Assembly: GCF_900109515.1 (NCBI RefSeq)
Contig: NZ_FOBD01000010.1
Coordinates: 186,001 to 250,000, forward strand
Direction of reading: 5' to 3'
Length of the DNA stretch: 64,000 nucleotides
DNA from: Paenibacillus sp. OK003
GTDB lineage: Bacteria > Bacillota > Bacilli > Paenibacillales > Paenibacillaceae
In this document: positions 1 through 8,371 of the stretch, piece after piece
Layout: each line of letters opens with the position of its first letter
Position numbering within the stretch: the first letter of the stretch is position 1
Position numbers and translations under genes: made by a program
The notes under the pieces: generated by a model
Databases searched by the model: none
The model's input: the letters and a program-made list of their open reading frames with translations, nothing else
Told to the model about the DNA's origin: nothing

Positions 1-1424
1 ATAAGCGGGCATTGGAGCTGTTAACGGGCACAAGCAAACCCAAAAAGGAACCTAAAGCTTCATGGGTATTCTCTATTCTGGGTCTTGCGTTTCTGGTTAC
101 GGGATTCATTGCGCTATATGGCAGTTTATCGAGTGAGAGCATTCTGATCGCTGCTGTGACAGGCATTGCAGGTACGTATTTTTTCTACTCGCAGCTTTCC
201 GTGCTGGCCATTCGTCTGTTGAAGCGTAATCGCAAACGGGTATGGCACGGTACACGCTTGCTGTGGATTTCGGAGATGAGTTACAAAATAAAAGATAACG
301 CACGTATGCTGTTTATGGTGACAGTGGTTATTGCGATTGCTTCCATGAGTGCAGTTTTCATTTTGTCGCTGGATCAACAGAATCGCCAAGTATTTAGAGA
401 CAATCCTTTCCCAATTCGTTATAACGTGTACAGTGCATCGGAAGAGCCCAACATGGCACCCGTCAATGAGGTTCTTGATGCTGCCGGTCTTCAATATCAG
501 GAGGTTTATCTGGAATATTTTAGGACGAGTACGGATGACAGTAGCATCAGTGTGATGTCTCTAAGTGATTTTAACCAGTTCAACACAATCCAGAACAAAC
601 CGACCTATACGCTCACATCCCATACCGGTATATTCATTGATTCCCGTGATGTGGAGAACCCTCGAAATCAGGAAAGATTTCGTGCCTATGCCAAGGGGGA
701 TGAGTTAACGCTGGATATGAATTCAGGGCCGGTTACACTCAATATTAAATACACTGAAATTGAACCGGAATTCAACGGACTTATGTATACCTCAGCCCTA
801 GTTATTGTAAGTGATGAAGAGTTTAAGGCGCTTGCCGGACAATTGGACAAAGATGCTGTTTCCGGTAAATATCTTTATCATATCCCTTCATGGGGGGGAT
901 CGGTGCCTGATCGGCAATCATCCGAAGCGATGGTTAGTGATCGGCTGGCGGGCATGGATAAGATCATTAGAAATAGCTCTAATAATAAAGACTTTTCCGG
1001 CTTTTTCACGACGCGATATGCCGACTTCGAAGATTTCAGACAGACAACGGCACTCTTTACCTTTTTGGGGGTATTCATAGGACTTATCTTCTCAATCTCC
1101 TCAGCCAGCTTTCTGTATTTCAGACTGCATACGGATCTTGAAGCGGATGGGAAAGTGGTACATTCTCTCTCGAAAATGGGGCTTAGCTTTCAAGAGATGA
1201 AGCGATCATCGACGATCCAGATTGCGATTCTCTTTTTCTTCCCGATTCTGATCTCGATCATTGAAACCCTCGTTGTGGTAAAACCGTTCCTGAAGGAATT
1301 CGGTATCACGGAATATTCGGTGCCTGTGTTAACCGTGTTTGGCGCGTTTCTGCTGGCACAGACCTTCTATTTCTTCGTTATTCGTTCAAGATATATATCT
1401 TCACTACGCAAAATGATGGTTTAG
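1..1424 (+). CDS. BceB-like ABC transporter permease, 5'-truncated
   Basis: C-terminal part of a FtsX/BceB-type permease of a peptide-antibiotic detoxification ABC transporter. The reading frame is already open at base 3, ahead of the first possible start (TTG at 12), so the beginning lies outside the window. About 470 residues remain, against roughly 640 in BceB. Visible are two membrane segments near residues 18-70, one near 100-120, a large hydrophilic extracellular domain of about 220 residues, then three membrane segments at about 345-365, 400-430 and 440-462. That single large loop is characteristic of BceB proteins, which sense and remove bacitracin-like peptides together with a BceA ATPase and a BceRS two-component system. 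The partners would lie upstream. The family is clear; the substrate cannot be read. Confidence 0.85.
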   Translation, partial: KRALELLTGTSKPKKEPKASWVFSILGLAFLVTGFIALYGSLSSESILIAAVTGIAGTYFFYSQLSVLAIRLLKRNRKRVWHGTRLLWISEMSYKIKDNARMLFMVTVVIAIASMSAVFILSLDQQNRQVFRDNPFPIRYNVYSASEEPNMAPVNEVLDAAGLQYQEVYLEYFRTSTDDSSISVMSLSDFNQFNTIQNKPTYTLTSHTGIFIDSRDVENPRNQERFRAYAKGDELTLDMNSGPVTLNIKYTEIEPEFNGLMYTSALVIVSDEEFKALAGQLDKDAVSGKYLYHIPSWGGSVPDRQSSEAMVSDRLAGMDKIIRNSSNNKDFSGFFTTRYADFEDFRQTTALFTFLGVFIGLIFSISSASFLYFRLHTDLEADGKVVHSLSKMGLSFQEMKRSSTIQIAILFFFPILISIIETLVVVKPFLKEFGITEYSVPVLTVFGAFLLAQTFYFFVIRSRYISSLRKMMV

Positions 1425-1464
1425 ATAGAGTTAGCGGTTTTGTGGATGCAATATTGGAGAATTA

Positions 1465-1515
1465 AAACAGCGTCAGCCAGGGACAAGAAAGTGATGTCCT
1501 GGGCTGACGCTGTTT
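1465..1515. terminator. Bidirectional terminator between the permease and the cat remnant
   Basis: Perfect 14-bp inverted repeat, AAACAGCGTCAGCC at 1465-1478 against 1502-1515, around a loop that adds further pairing. It sits between two convergent genes. The minus strand carries the better U-run after the stem. Confidence 0.8.
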
Positions 1516-1545
1516 GATTGATCTTTTATTAACTAATGAATCGAT

Positions 1546-1957
1546 TCACAGCCATTTCGTATACTGATCTGCGAGTGATTGTAACTCATTGTACAGCATA
1601 CCAGCATGGTAGCCGTCGCAAACGGCATGGTGAAATTGGATCGATAGTGGCAGCAGTATCTTTCTGTCAGACTGAACATATTTTCCTATTGTAAAAATGG
1701 GTAGTAAATAGGTTCCTTCGTTATAGACGTTCAGATTGAAGCTGGAGAAGCTGACCCACGGAATACTAGAAATGGGGAAGGTATTTGCTGGTTCGTTTGG
1801 TTTCGCAAGCATTAATTCCCTTGTTCTTAAGTTCAGCAAGCAAGCGGGTAATCTCAATATTAGCCGTCATACTATAGGTGCATCTAAGGTTGTTAATATA
1901 ATGCTCGAAATAGGGCTTTCTGCTCCAGTTCTCTACGTCAATCCGATTGAAAATCAT
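1546..1957 (-). pseudogene. cat: Chloramphenicol acetyltransferase (cat) pseudogene, internal deletion
   Basis: Remnant of a type A chloramphenicol O-acetyltransferase (normally about 215-220 residues). The start, ATG at 1957, has an AGGAGG site 8 nt upstream and encodes the typical N-terminus (FNRIDVENWSRKPYFEHY, then RCTYSM) for about 45 residues. Near 1810-1830 the frame shifts by one and the sequence jumps to the C-terminal third (AKPNEPANTFPISSIPWVSF, then LPLSIQFHHAVCDGYH), which retains the HHAVCDG catalytic-histidine motif. About 90 central codons are missing. The two halves lie in different frames, so no active enzyme can be made. The family assignment rests on several near-canonical motifs and is secure. 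Confidence 0.9.
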
Positions 1958-1965
1958 TCATTATA

Positions 1966-2026
1966 ACCTCCTAAAAATAATATTGAATTCTTCATTTTAG
2001 GAGGTATGTTCGACTGATTTAACCAT
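1966..2026 (-). promoter_or_regulatory. cat translation-attenuation leader (9-aa leader peptide plus RBS hairpin)
   Basis: On the minus strand a short ORF at 2026-1997 encodes MVKSVEHTS and stops inside the left arm of a perfect 11-bp stem (1995-2005 with 1966-1976, 18-nt loop). The right arm contains the AGGAGG ribosome-binding site of the cat remnant. This is the arrangement of chloramphenicol-inducible cat genes such as cat-86, whose leader begins MVKTD: drug-stalled ribosomes on the leader open the hairpin and free the RBS. The leader's own RBS (AAGG close to the ATG) looks weak. The control element is intact although the gene is dead. Confidence 0.8.
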
Positions 2027-2256
2027 ATCCTTATCACGATCCCAGGAGTTTATTTTTACTTCTATATCGTATCACATCGAATTGCGTTCTTGTAGGTTTC
2101 TTGTGATCAGCAACAGAGTTTCATATAATTTGAGATAGTATAGCTGGGAAATGTTGATGGTTTGGATTAGGCCATACGCCATATGGGTAATGAAATGCGG
2201 TGTATTTCCAAAAGAGAAGGTACTCTCATTCGACTGAATAAAGCGGGGGCGAGATT

Positions 2257-2814
2257 ATGAATTTATTGGGTGTACATAAAGGACCTACATATTTGGAAGG
2301 TTTGGTTCGGGAGATTTCGGATGTTCAGACTCATGAAGTCGAATGGAAAGGCAAGTTGCAGACGAGCGACGGACATGACAAGTTCCATATTTTTTATTAT
2401 GGTGACTTAACCGAAGATGATCTGATAACCTGGCATGATTCGACACCGCTCATTGTATATGCAGAGCATACCGTAACTGGGGAACGTTACCTACTCATCG
2501 ATTCAGCCAAATACGGTTATGATGCCATGCTGTGTGAGACATATCCGGAGGAAGATCTGAATAACAGGCCGCTACGGCCCTACCTGGACGTCGAAGGGGA
2601 AGACATATTTGAAGTACAGCTATCTGCCTTCTACAATGTGCCGTGGGATGGTGAGTTCGGGGAAGATGTGGATGAAGACGGAACCTACGAATTAATTACG
2701 GGAGAGCGCAGGGATTTTGAGCAGGTGAAACGTGACGGCTATGATGCATTTGCCATTAGCATTGTAAACCGCAAAGGCGTAATAACCGAAATTGTGCAGG
2801 AAGAACTGGCTTAG
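2257..2814 (+). CDS. Hypothetical acidic protein
   Basis: Cytoplasmic protein of 185 residues, strongly acidic, with no signal peptide or membrane segment. The ATG follows a GGGGGCGAG ribosome site. I do not recognise the family. It alternates short beta-like and charged segments, with an acidic stretch around residues 137-147 (GEFGEDVDEDG). It is the first of four same-strand genes, two of which are SMI1/KNR4-like, so it may belong to the same immunity or housekeeping-like set, as inferred from position only. About 300 bp upstream contain only the cat leader and a probable promoter region. Confidence 0.7.
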   Translation: MNLLGVHKGPTYLEGLVREISDVQTHEVEWKGKLQTSDGHDKFHIFYYGDLTEDDLITWHDSTPLIVYAEHTVTGERYLLIDSAKYGYDAMLCETYPEEDLNNRPLRPYLDVEGEDIFEVQLSAFYNVPWDGEFGEDVDEDGTYELITGERRDFEQVKRDGYDAFAISIVNRKGVITEIVQEELA

Positions 2815-2885
2815 CCTAGTTGAATTGCTGACCGGTTGAATGACTGTCGGGAATGGAACGAAAAGATTGTAGGGAGATGTCGTGA

Positions 2886-3638
2886 ATGTATATAGTAACT
2901 CGTGCGTTGAAGCCCATACCGGCTAAGGAACTGGATCATTTTGAAGAACAGCACTCCATCTCGTTACCTGCGTCATATCGCCAATGGCTGGAACAATACG
3001 GGGAAGGCACGTATACGGGCTGGATGAATGTGCAGCGGCCGGATCAGGAGGTACTGAAACCTTTTGCTGAATATGATTTTTGGATGCACACGGAGGATAC
3101 ACCGGTTACTCAGGATCAGCTTCAGGAATGCATCAGTATCGGCAGTTCGGTGGATGGGGATTTCCTGGCGATTCATCCCGAGGTGAAGGGATTGTTATGG
3201 TTCCCGCGTCATGATGAGCATATTATCTTGTGGACGTGCTCAGAAGTTGACTTTGGAGAGACACTGGACCGGATCTATTGCGGATATTACCATCATGATA
3301 AACCGCTGACTCCGGCGTATTATGAACCGTGGAACGAGCTGCGAAACCACACGTTCTACCATTTGGTTAACGTTGAGCGTGAAGGCTCCATGAAAGAACT
3401 GGCTGATTTGTGTAAGAGCAGATTCAAATGGGATGCAGTGATGGAAAATGAGTACACATGTAAACTTTTTATGGTCTCCATGGGTGGATATTTACGTTTT
3501 AATTATGCGAACGGCAGGGAGATTGCGCTTTTCTATGAAGAGATGCACGGGACGGAAGGTGCAAGGGATCACGATCTGGAACAATTTTTGCTGGCACATC
3601 ATTGTACAGTCATTAATAGAGGCGGAGTGGAGGAATAA
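2886..3638 (+). CDS. SMI1/KNR4 (SUKH) domain protein
   Basis: A 250-residue soluble protein. Residues about 15-130 have the SUKH pattern: a charged N-terminal helix, then LPASYRQWLEQYGEGTYTG, then a hydrophobic core ending with DGDFLAIHPEVKGLLWFPR. SUKH proteins are commonly immunity proteins against polymorphic nuclease or deaminase toxins, though many bacilli carry stand-alone copies of unknown role. The C-terminal 110 residues (after about 150) form an extra domain I do not recognise. The ATG follows AGGGAGATGTC. It lies 71 bp after the preceding gene and 3 bp before the next, so it is probably co-transcribed. Confidence 0.75.
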   Translation: MYIVTRALKPIPAKELDHFEEQHSISLPASYRQWLEQYGEGTYTGWMNVQRPDQEVLKPFAEYDFWMHTEDTPVTQDQLQECISIGSSVDGDFLAIHPEVKGLLWFPRHDEHIILWTCSEVDFGETLDRIYCGYYHHDKPLTPAYYEPWNELRNHTFYHLVNVEREGSMKELADLCKSRFKWDAVMENEYTCKLFMVSMGGYLRFNYANGREIALFYEEMHGTEGARDHDLEQFLLAHHCTVINRGGVEE

Positions 3639-3641
3639 CAG

Positions 3642-4943
3642 TTGAGTTGGTTGAACGAAAATATTGCAGAAACGTGGCGAAGTGAAGGCAAACGATACGC
3701 AAAAGATGTCAATGCATTTGTACGCAGAGGCATGGCAGGAGTGCAAGTGAACGAATCAGAGCTGGAGGCGGATGGCAGAGCCTCGATTAGTACTGAAGTC
3801 TGGACAATGGTGAAGCAAGCTAATCTTCAAGGGGATTTGGAACGGCTTCGACTTGAACTGCCTGCTGCAACCTGGCCAATGAACGAACGTTTTCAATCTT
3901 CCATGCAGGCCGTTCGGGTGGTAGGTTATCTGAACGCAGAAACAATTGTATTCTCAACCGGCACCTTCGCGGAGAATGGCTGTGTATATACGGCTGATCA
4001 AGATGGATGGTTGCCTTTCTCTCAATATACCTTCGCAGGTTGTTCGCCAAATGGTGGAGATTATGCGCTGGCCGGATCAGAAGGTATTCGTATCATCAGA
4101 CAACCAGATCGCCGTCTGGAAGGACAAGAGCTTGCGGTGTATCGTTGGGAAGATATGCAATCCAGTATTCAGAAGGCTTTGCCACGAATCGAATCCCTTG
4201 CTGACTGTGAGCATCCGGAACGCACACTTGAAGGACTCATTCCATTCAATGATGGGAAATCCGTTCTTATTTTCTCCAACTATGGAATCTATCTGGTAGA
4301 GCAAGACCAGGTATCCTTGCTGCACCCGGATCCTGCAGAGATCGAAGAATACGAGTTGGAAGATACACAGATTGATATGGGTCATGCAGCAGTCTCACGT
4401 GACGGTCGCTGGATTGCCTACGGCAGCCAGGTGAGCAACCATATGGTCCTGGATCGCGAACAGAATAAGACGTATTCGCTCTATCCTGAATCCAGCTATC
4501 CTCATTATGCGGTATTCACCGCAGACAGCTTGAAGGTATGGTTTAATGCATGTCACTTTTATAACGGTGCTACAATACAAGTTCAGCTGGAAACGATCGA
4601 TGGTAATGAGAGTAAGGAAGATTGGCCTGTAATGGATGAGAATGCCCGTGTTTACGCTGCAGTAGAATTGGATGCAGGTATGGTGCTTGGTGACGCATAC
4701 GGATATTTACATTGTGTGAATGGTGATGGGCAGGAAGTGTGGAGACATTTTGTAGGCAGCACCATCTATTCCTTGGCGAGCTCGCCTGACCAGTCCAAGC
4801 TTGCAGTGGGGACGTTCGGGGGCATGCTGCATATTCTTGATCTTAACTCTGATCAGATGGATGAGTATGGTATAGGCACAGGCACCCTCCGTGAAATTGA
4901 GCGCTACGTGTTATGGCGTGGAGAAGAACCTTTACGTTGGTGA
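3642..4943 (+). CDS. Beta-propeller (WD40/PQQ-like) hypothetical protein
   Basis: A 433-residue protein with a TTG start placed 8 nt after a GGAGG that lies inside the previous gene's 3' end. This implies translational coupling. From about residue 85 on it consists of repeating beta-strand blocks with aromatic and Gly-Asp turns, for example YTADQDGWLPFSQYTF, SRDGRWIAYGSQ, LGDAYGYLHCVNGDGQEVW and SSPDQSKLAVGTFGGMLHIL. The last two read like consecutive PQQ/WD-type blades. There is no signal peptide, so it should be cytoplasmic. Function unknown. Adjacency to SUKH genes on both sides is the only functional hint. Confidence 0.65.
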   Translation: MSWLNENIAETWRSEGKRYAKDVNAFVRRGMAGVQVNESELEADGRASISTEVWTMVKQANLQGDLERLRLELPAATWPMNERFQSSMQAVRVVGYLNAETIVFSTGTFAENGCVYTADQDGWLPFSQYTFAGCSPNGGDYALAGSEGIRIIRQPDRRLEGQELAVYRWEDMQSSIQKALPRIESLADCEHPERTLEGLIPFNDGKSVLIFSNYGIYLVEQDQVSLLHPDPAEIEEYELEDTQIDMGHAAVSRDGRWIAYGSQVSNHMVLDREQNKTYSLYPESSYPHYAVFTADSLKVWFNACHFYNGATIQVQLETIDGNESKEDWPVMDENARVYAAVELDAGMVLGDAYGYLHCVNGDGQEVWRHFVGSTIYSLASSPDQSKLAVGTFGGMLHILDLNSDQMDEYGIGTGTLREIERYVLWRGEEPLRW

Positions 4944-5000
4944 CACCAATGATTGAAGATGGAGATTGAAGAGAAGATTTGAAATAAGGAGGGATGCGTC

Positions 5001-5612
5001 ATGACATCTGAGGCTAATGCAAAATGGAATGAAGCGTTCGATGCGCTGAATGAGCTTTTGAACGAAAAAATCCATGATGATGAAATTCGACAGTTATACG
5101 ACGAATACCAGCATCGTGAGGGTGCTTCTGAGCACAGTCTAACCGCATTGGAAACGGAGTATGGCGTTCGGTTGCCGGAGGATTTTCGTGCTTTCTATAA
5201 GCGTAAGGATGGCAGTGGTTATGCATTTCATATTTTGTATCCGGGTGATGCGGAGGAAGAGGAATGTAATCCGTTTTATCTGATGTCATTGAAGGAAATT
5301 CGGGAAACCAAACAATACTTCTGTGAAGTGGATGAGAAGTTGGACGAGTATTATTCTGCGGAAGAGATCAGCAAACTGGACCCGGAGATTAAACCTTACT
5401 TATTCCATAAAGCGTGGATTCCTTTTGCAACGATGGCGGGAGGCTCCCTGTATTTGATGCTTGATTTTGATCCGACAGAGAAAGGAACCTACGGGCAAGT
5501 GATTATGTATGTGCATGATCCGGACTTTGTTTATTATGTGTCTGAGACGTTTATAGACCTGCTGGAAATGTCCAACCGTAATCTGAAAATCATGGATGAG
5601 ATTGAGTATTGA
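5001..5612 (+). CDS. SMI1/KNR4 (SUKH) family protein
   Basis: A 203-residue soluble protein. The SUKH core lies at about residues 38-185: EHSLTALETEYGVRLPEDFR, AFYKRKDGSGYAF, an acidic loop, IPFATMAGGSLYLMLDFDP near 145-165, and the closing VSETFIDLLEMS helix. Compared with the SUKH gene at 2886 it lacks the extra C-terminal domain and is a distinct sequence rather than a tandem copy. The ATG follows AAGGAGGGATGCGTC, a strong RBS. It ends the four-gene group. No linked toxin (RHS, LXG or WXG) is visible in this window. Confidence 0.8.
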   Translation: MTSEANAKWNEAFDALNELLNEKIHDDEIRQLYDEYQHREGASEHSLTALETEYGVRLPEDFRAFYKRKDGSGYAFHILYPGDAEEEECNPFYLMSLKEIRETKQYFCEVDEKLDEYYSAEEISKLDPEIKPYLFHKAWIPFATMAGGSLYLMLDFDPTEKGTYGQVIMYVHDPDFVYYVSETFIDLLEMSNRNLKIMDEIEY

Positions 5613-5679
5613 ACAGGCAGAAAGCCGTTCTTTAGAAAAAGCCATCATTAGGTGTTTAAAAAGAAAGTTGAACAAGGAC

Positions 5680-5702
5680 AGGAGCTGCCGGTAGCAGCTC
5701 CT
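5680..5702. terminator. Hairpin between convergent genes
   Basis: Perfect 9-bp inverted repeat AGGAGCTGC/GCAGCTCCT with a 5-nt loop, located between the SUKH gene and the convergent coat-like gene. There is no immediate T-run on either strand, so its activity as an intrinsic terminator is uncertain. Confidence 0.5.
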
Positions 5703-5720
5703 GAATTGCTCTTGGTACCA

Positions 5721-6017
5721 TTAAAATAAACGATGCCCGTGGAAACCTCCGCCAGGTCCACCAGGCCCCCCGGGTCCTCCGCCATGTGGTCCACCCGGAT
5801 AGCCGCCTCCAGGGAATGGACCGTGTGGACCTCCCGGGTATCCGCCATGCCAACCTGGGCCACCGATCGGTCCGATGGGAATAGGCAGCGGGAACGGAAC
5901 GATGGGTGGATAGGGGTATGGATAAGGGTAGGGGTAGGGATAGGGCGGCGGTGGATAATAAGGGTAAGGATAACCCGCAGTTGGCGGGATAGGAACTGAA
6001 CCAGGTCCGTATGCCAT
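5721..6017 (-). CDS. Pro/Tyr/Gly-rich low-complexity protein, probable spore coat component
   Basis: A 98-residue protein made almost only of Pro, Tyr, Gly, Ile and a few His. Residues about 17-38 are a run of PYPY/PPPP units, residues 39-54 carry Pro-Ile/Pro-Phe repeats, and residues 55-95 are GGP/GGYPGGPHG repeats ending HGHRLF. ATG at 6017 follows TGGAGGCATGCATC. Proteins of this make-up in spore formers are commonly coat or crust structural proteins. This is inference from composition, not homology. It is head-to-head with the LRR gene, with only about 25 bp between the start codons. Confidence 0.75.
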   Translation of the reverse strand: MAYGPGSVPIPPTAGYPYPYYPPPPYPYPYPYPYPYPPIVPFPLPIPIGPIGGPGWHGGYPGGPHGPFPGGGYPGGPHGGGPGGPGGPGGGFHGHRLF

Positions 6018-6042
6018 GATGCATGCCTCCAGTGTTTAATTG

Positions 6043-7128
6043 ATGATAGTAGCCTATGCTGGGATGCAATGGAGTGACACAGAGGGGTTAATAGAACGTG
6101 GTACGAGTGAAGGGGGATATGATGTGGTAGCTGTAGCTTTTCACACCGATCCAAGAGGCACTGCCTATGAGAAGTTAATTGACGAGTTGATTGAAAAAAC
6201 AGATCGTTTTTTGTTGGTTGACAGAGGAAGATACGATGACGACCAAGTACCAGGGGTTTCAAGAGTATTGGAGAGACTGAAGCCATACCTTATTGAAAGC
6301 TGTACGATGGAAGAAATGATGATGCAAAGTGGTGCCATGTATTCAGAGGGGATTTATTACATATATCGCTGCACACCGGAATCAGGGCGGATACTTAAGG
6401 AAGAAGCAAATCGTTTTCATGACTGGTTGTATCCATCACTGCCGGATGATCTTTGTTTTTTGAACGAGGATGGAAGTGATTATTTCTTCTCCGTGGTACA
6501 TGAGGATATTTACGGAATGAAGATTACGCAAGAAGAAGCAATTGAGCTGATGGAGCGGATACCTGGCTTGTTTTTTAAGCTGGAAAGGCATCGTGAATTT
6601 GAACGTTATCTGGACGATTCGATCAGACATCAGACGGATGTTCTGCAGATCAGCTCCTATCATCTGACTGAGATTCCTGAACGAATTCGGGAATTGACAC
6701 ATGTGAAGAAACTTGAGATTTTTGAGCAGGGTATATTCAGGCTTCCTCCGGCTTTGTTTGAACTGAAAACGCTGGAAGAACTGGAGATTATGACGGCGGA
6801 TCTGGAAGGCATTCCAAAGGGGATCAGCCAACTAAAGCAGTTACAAAGGCTCACCATTTATTGTGGAAGTTCGTATCATGTGGTGCCAGGGTGGAGACCG
6901 AAGCCCAAGTCAAAGCTCTGTTTTGATTCCCTTCCTGAGGAAATCGGAGAACTGACTGAATTAGTGAGTTTAAACATTAGCTATTCTGGCATACGCGAGC
7001 TTCCTCCTGAGCTGGAGAAGCTGGAGAAGCTGCGTTATCTGGGTGTGACGAACAGCTTAATTGGAGAGACTCCTGAATTTGTGTCACGGATGACTTGGTT
7101 GCAGCATGTGGACTTGTCCTGTACATGA
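6043..7128 (+). CDS. Leucine-rich-repeat protein
   Basis: About 361 residues. The first 190 form a soluble domain I do not recognise (DVVAVAFHTDPRGTAYEKL, FLLVDRGRYDDDQVPG). From about 200 to the end there are at least five leucine-rich repeats of about 23 residues of the bacterial LPxxL type, such as LTEIPERIRELTHVKKLEIF, FRLPPALFELKTLEELEI, LEGIPKGISQLKQLQRLTI, ELPPELEKLEKLRYLGV. No secretion signal. The start is uncertain: ATG 6043, an in-frame TTG at 6040, or ATG 6064. None has a clear Shine-Dalgarno, and the region overlaps the promoter of the divergent coat-like gene. Probably a protein-interaction protein. Confidence 0.75.
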   Translation: MIVAYAGMQWSDTEGLIERGTSEGGYDVVAVAFHTDPRGTAYEKLIDELIEKTDRFLLVDRGRYDDDQVPGVSRVLERLKPYLIESCTMEEMMMQSGAMYSEGIYYIYRCTPESGRILKEEANRFHDWLYPSLPDDLCFLNEDGSDYFFSVVHEDIYGMKITQEEAIELMERIPGLFFKLERHREFERYLDDSIRHQTDVLQISSYHLTEIPERIRELTHVKKLEIFEQGIFRLPPALFELKTLEELEIMTADLEGIPKGISQLKQLQRLTIYCGSSYHVVPGWRPKPKSKLCFDSLPEEIGELTELVSLNISYSGIRELPPELEKLEKLRYLGVTNSLIGETPEFVSRMTWLQHVDLSCT

Positions 7129-7185
7129 GTAGGCATCAGTTCGGAAGAGATTTTTGGGAAAAAAGATGATGAATAACAACAACAA

Positions 7186-7223
7186 ACCAATCCTGACCAG
7201 GCTTCCTGTGTCAGGGTTGGTTC
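7186..7223. terminator. Hairpin after the LRR gene
   Basis: 12-bp inverted repeat ACCAATCCTGAC with GTCAGGGTTGGT, including one G-U pair, 58 bp after the LRR stop codon. No T-run follows on the plus strand, so it may be a weak terminator or a 3' stabilising hairpin. Confidence 0.4.
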
Positions 7224-7343
7224 TGTAAGTGTATCTTCCTCAGAAATGGGCTCACGCGTAGAAGCCCAGAGCATATGCTGGCGTATAGGTTATCACCTAA
7301 ACCGAGAGCGAAGGGCAGGCGTTTTATTTTGGCAACCTCTTAT

Positions 7344-8033
7344 ATGGACTTCACCTTACCTAGCACCCAATTTACAGCTGACGTGAACCAGAATTCTTTC
7401 TTCCAAAAAGACGGGAATAACTATATTAATGTTCTCTCCATTCAGCAATTAAACACATTGGGCAACGTATCCTTGCTGGACATTTTTCTTAGCACGGGCA
7501 ATGTGGTTGATCCTCATATTCATCAGAATGCATCCGAGCTGGTGTATTGCATCAGTGGTTCAGCGGTCGTCTCCCTTATTAACCCGTTTACCAAAGAGTT
7601 GTTGAATTTTACGATCACACCGGGTCAAGTAGCGAATGTTCCGCAAGGCTGGTGGCACTATGAAATTGCAACAGTAGATCAGACCCATCTGCTGGCTATC
7701 TTCGATGCCCCGATTCCTGAAGCGATATTTGGATCGGACATTTTGCGTCTGACACCAGCGAGTGTTCTGGCTCATACGTATTGTCTGGATGAGAACAAGG
7801 TGAAGGAAACGCTTGCTCCCATTCAAAAAACAGTAATCGTTGGGCCGCCAGTGGACTGTGTAACTCAAGTTTCCCCGAGCACCAACATGCCTAACTCGAA
7901 CAACTATTCCAACGTGCAGCCTTATGTGAATCGCCTTCCATATTGGGGAACATGGGTTGATCCCCGTATTATTCATGAACCAGGCTGTCCGTATTATACA
8001 GAACCTCCTGTGAGCACGAATAATCAAGGGTGA
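7344..8033 (+). CDS. Cupin-domain protein
   Basis: Single-domain cupin of 229 residues. Cupin motif 1 is DPHIHQNASELVYCISGSAV and motif 2 is TPGQVANVPQGWWHYEIA, giving His, His, Glu and a second-motif His as likely metal ligands. The start at ATG 7344 is chosen because it aligns with the N-terminus of the paralogous cupin at 24319. An upstream in-frame ATG at 7275 adds a basic, poorly conserved extension, and neither has a good RBS. The C-terminal 45 residues are Asn/Pro/Tyr-rich (PYWGTWVDPRIIHEPGCPYY). Oxalate-decarboxylase-like cupins in spore formers can be coat-associated. Substrate unknown. Confidence 0.8.
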   Translation: MDFTLPSTQFTADVNQNSFFQKDGNNYINVLSIQQLNTLGNVSLLDIFLSTGNVVDPHIHQNASELVYCISGSAVVSLINPFTKELLNFTITPGQVANVPQGWWHYEIATVDQTHLLAIFDAPIPEAIFGSDILRLTPASVLAHTYCLDENKVKETLAPIQKTVIVGPPVDCVTQVSPSTNMPNSNNYSNVQPYVNRLPYWGTWVDPRIIHEPGCPYYTEPPVSTNNQG

Positions 8034-8056
8034 GTCATAATGCAAATATCGCTAAT

Positions 8057-8106
8057 AAGGGGGGTTCCGAGTCATACACATGACTTATGGGACACCCCTT
8101 ATTTTT
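8057..8106 (+). terminator. Rho-independent terminator of the cupin gene
   Basis: AAGGGG..GTTCC pairs with GGGACACCCCTT, with an inner GTCAT/ATGAC stem, followed by ATTTTTAATAAA. Confidence 0.75.
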
Positions 8107-8183
8107 AATAAAAAAATGTGACGGTAAATGCTTACAGAAGTTTATAGCCTTAAACTATACATAAATTACAAGCGACTTCAATA

Positions 8184-8223
8184 AGTCGGTAATATGCACT
8201 ATTCCTACGATTTTTTAAGTTTA
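8184..8223 (+). promoter_or_regulatory. 40-bp conserved element, copy 1 (putative AraC-type operator)
   Basis: Contains AGTCGG, then ATTCCTACGA 17 bp further on, then TAAGTTTA at +32. The same three blocks occur with identical spacing at 11703-11742 ahead of the GPH transporter; 30 of 40 positions are identical. Two copies in front of the two structural transcription units beside an AraC gene suggest the regulator's binding site. Confidence 0.6.
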
Positions 8224-8284
8224 CGGATAAATGCAAAACGAATAACCTTATAACATAAGTTATAACTTTGATTTGGATGTGTGT

Positions 8285-8318
8285 ACGGTGGCCACCGTTT
8301 TTCTTGATAGCGCTTTCT
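8285..8318 (+). promoter_or_regulatory. 14-bp palindrome and cre-like catabolite site upstream of the secreted hydrolase
   Basis: ACGGTGGCCACCGT at 8285-8298 is a perfect palindrome. Six bases later TGATAGCGCTTTCT (8305-8318) matches the CcpA cre consensus TGWNANCGNTNWCA at all positions but the last. The pair lies 54 bp before the start codon, where CcpA repression by preferred sugars would be effective. Confidence 0.6.
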
Positions 8319-8371
8319 TAATGTGTGTAGTTATCCATGCTAACCAATACAACAAGAAAAGGTGATGACGA

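Noticed and set aside
5648..6286. Overlapping long minus-strand frames around the Pro/Tyr-rich gene
   Set aside because: Only the 98-codon frame at 5721-6017 has an RBS and a sensible repeat composition; the others are frame shadows of the same repeats.
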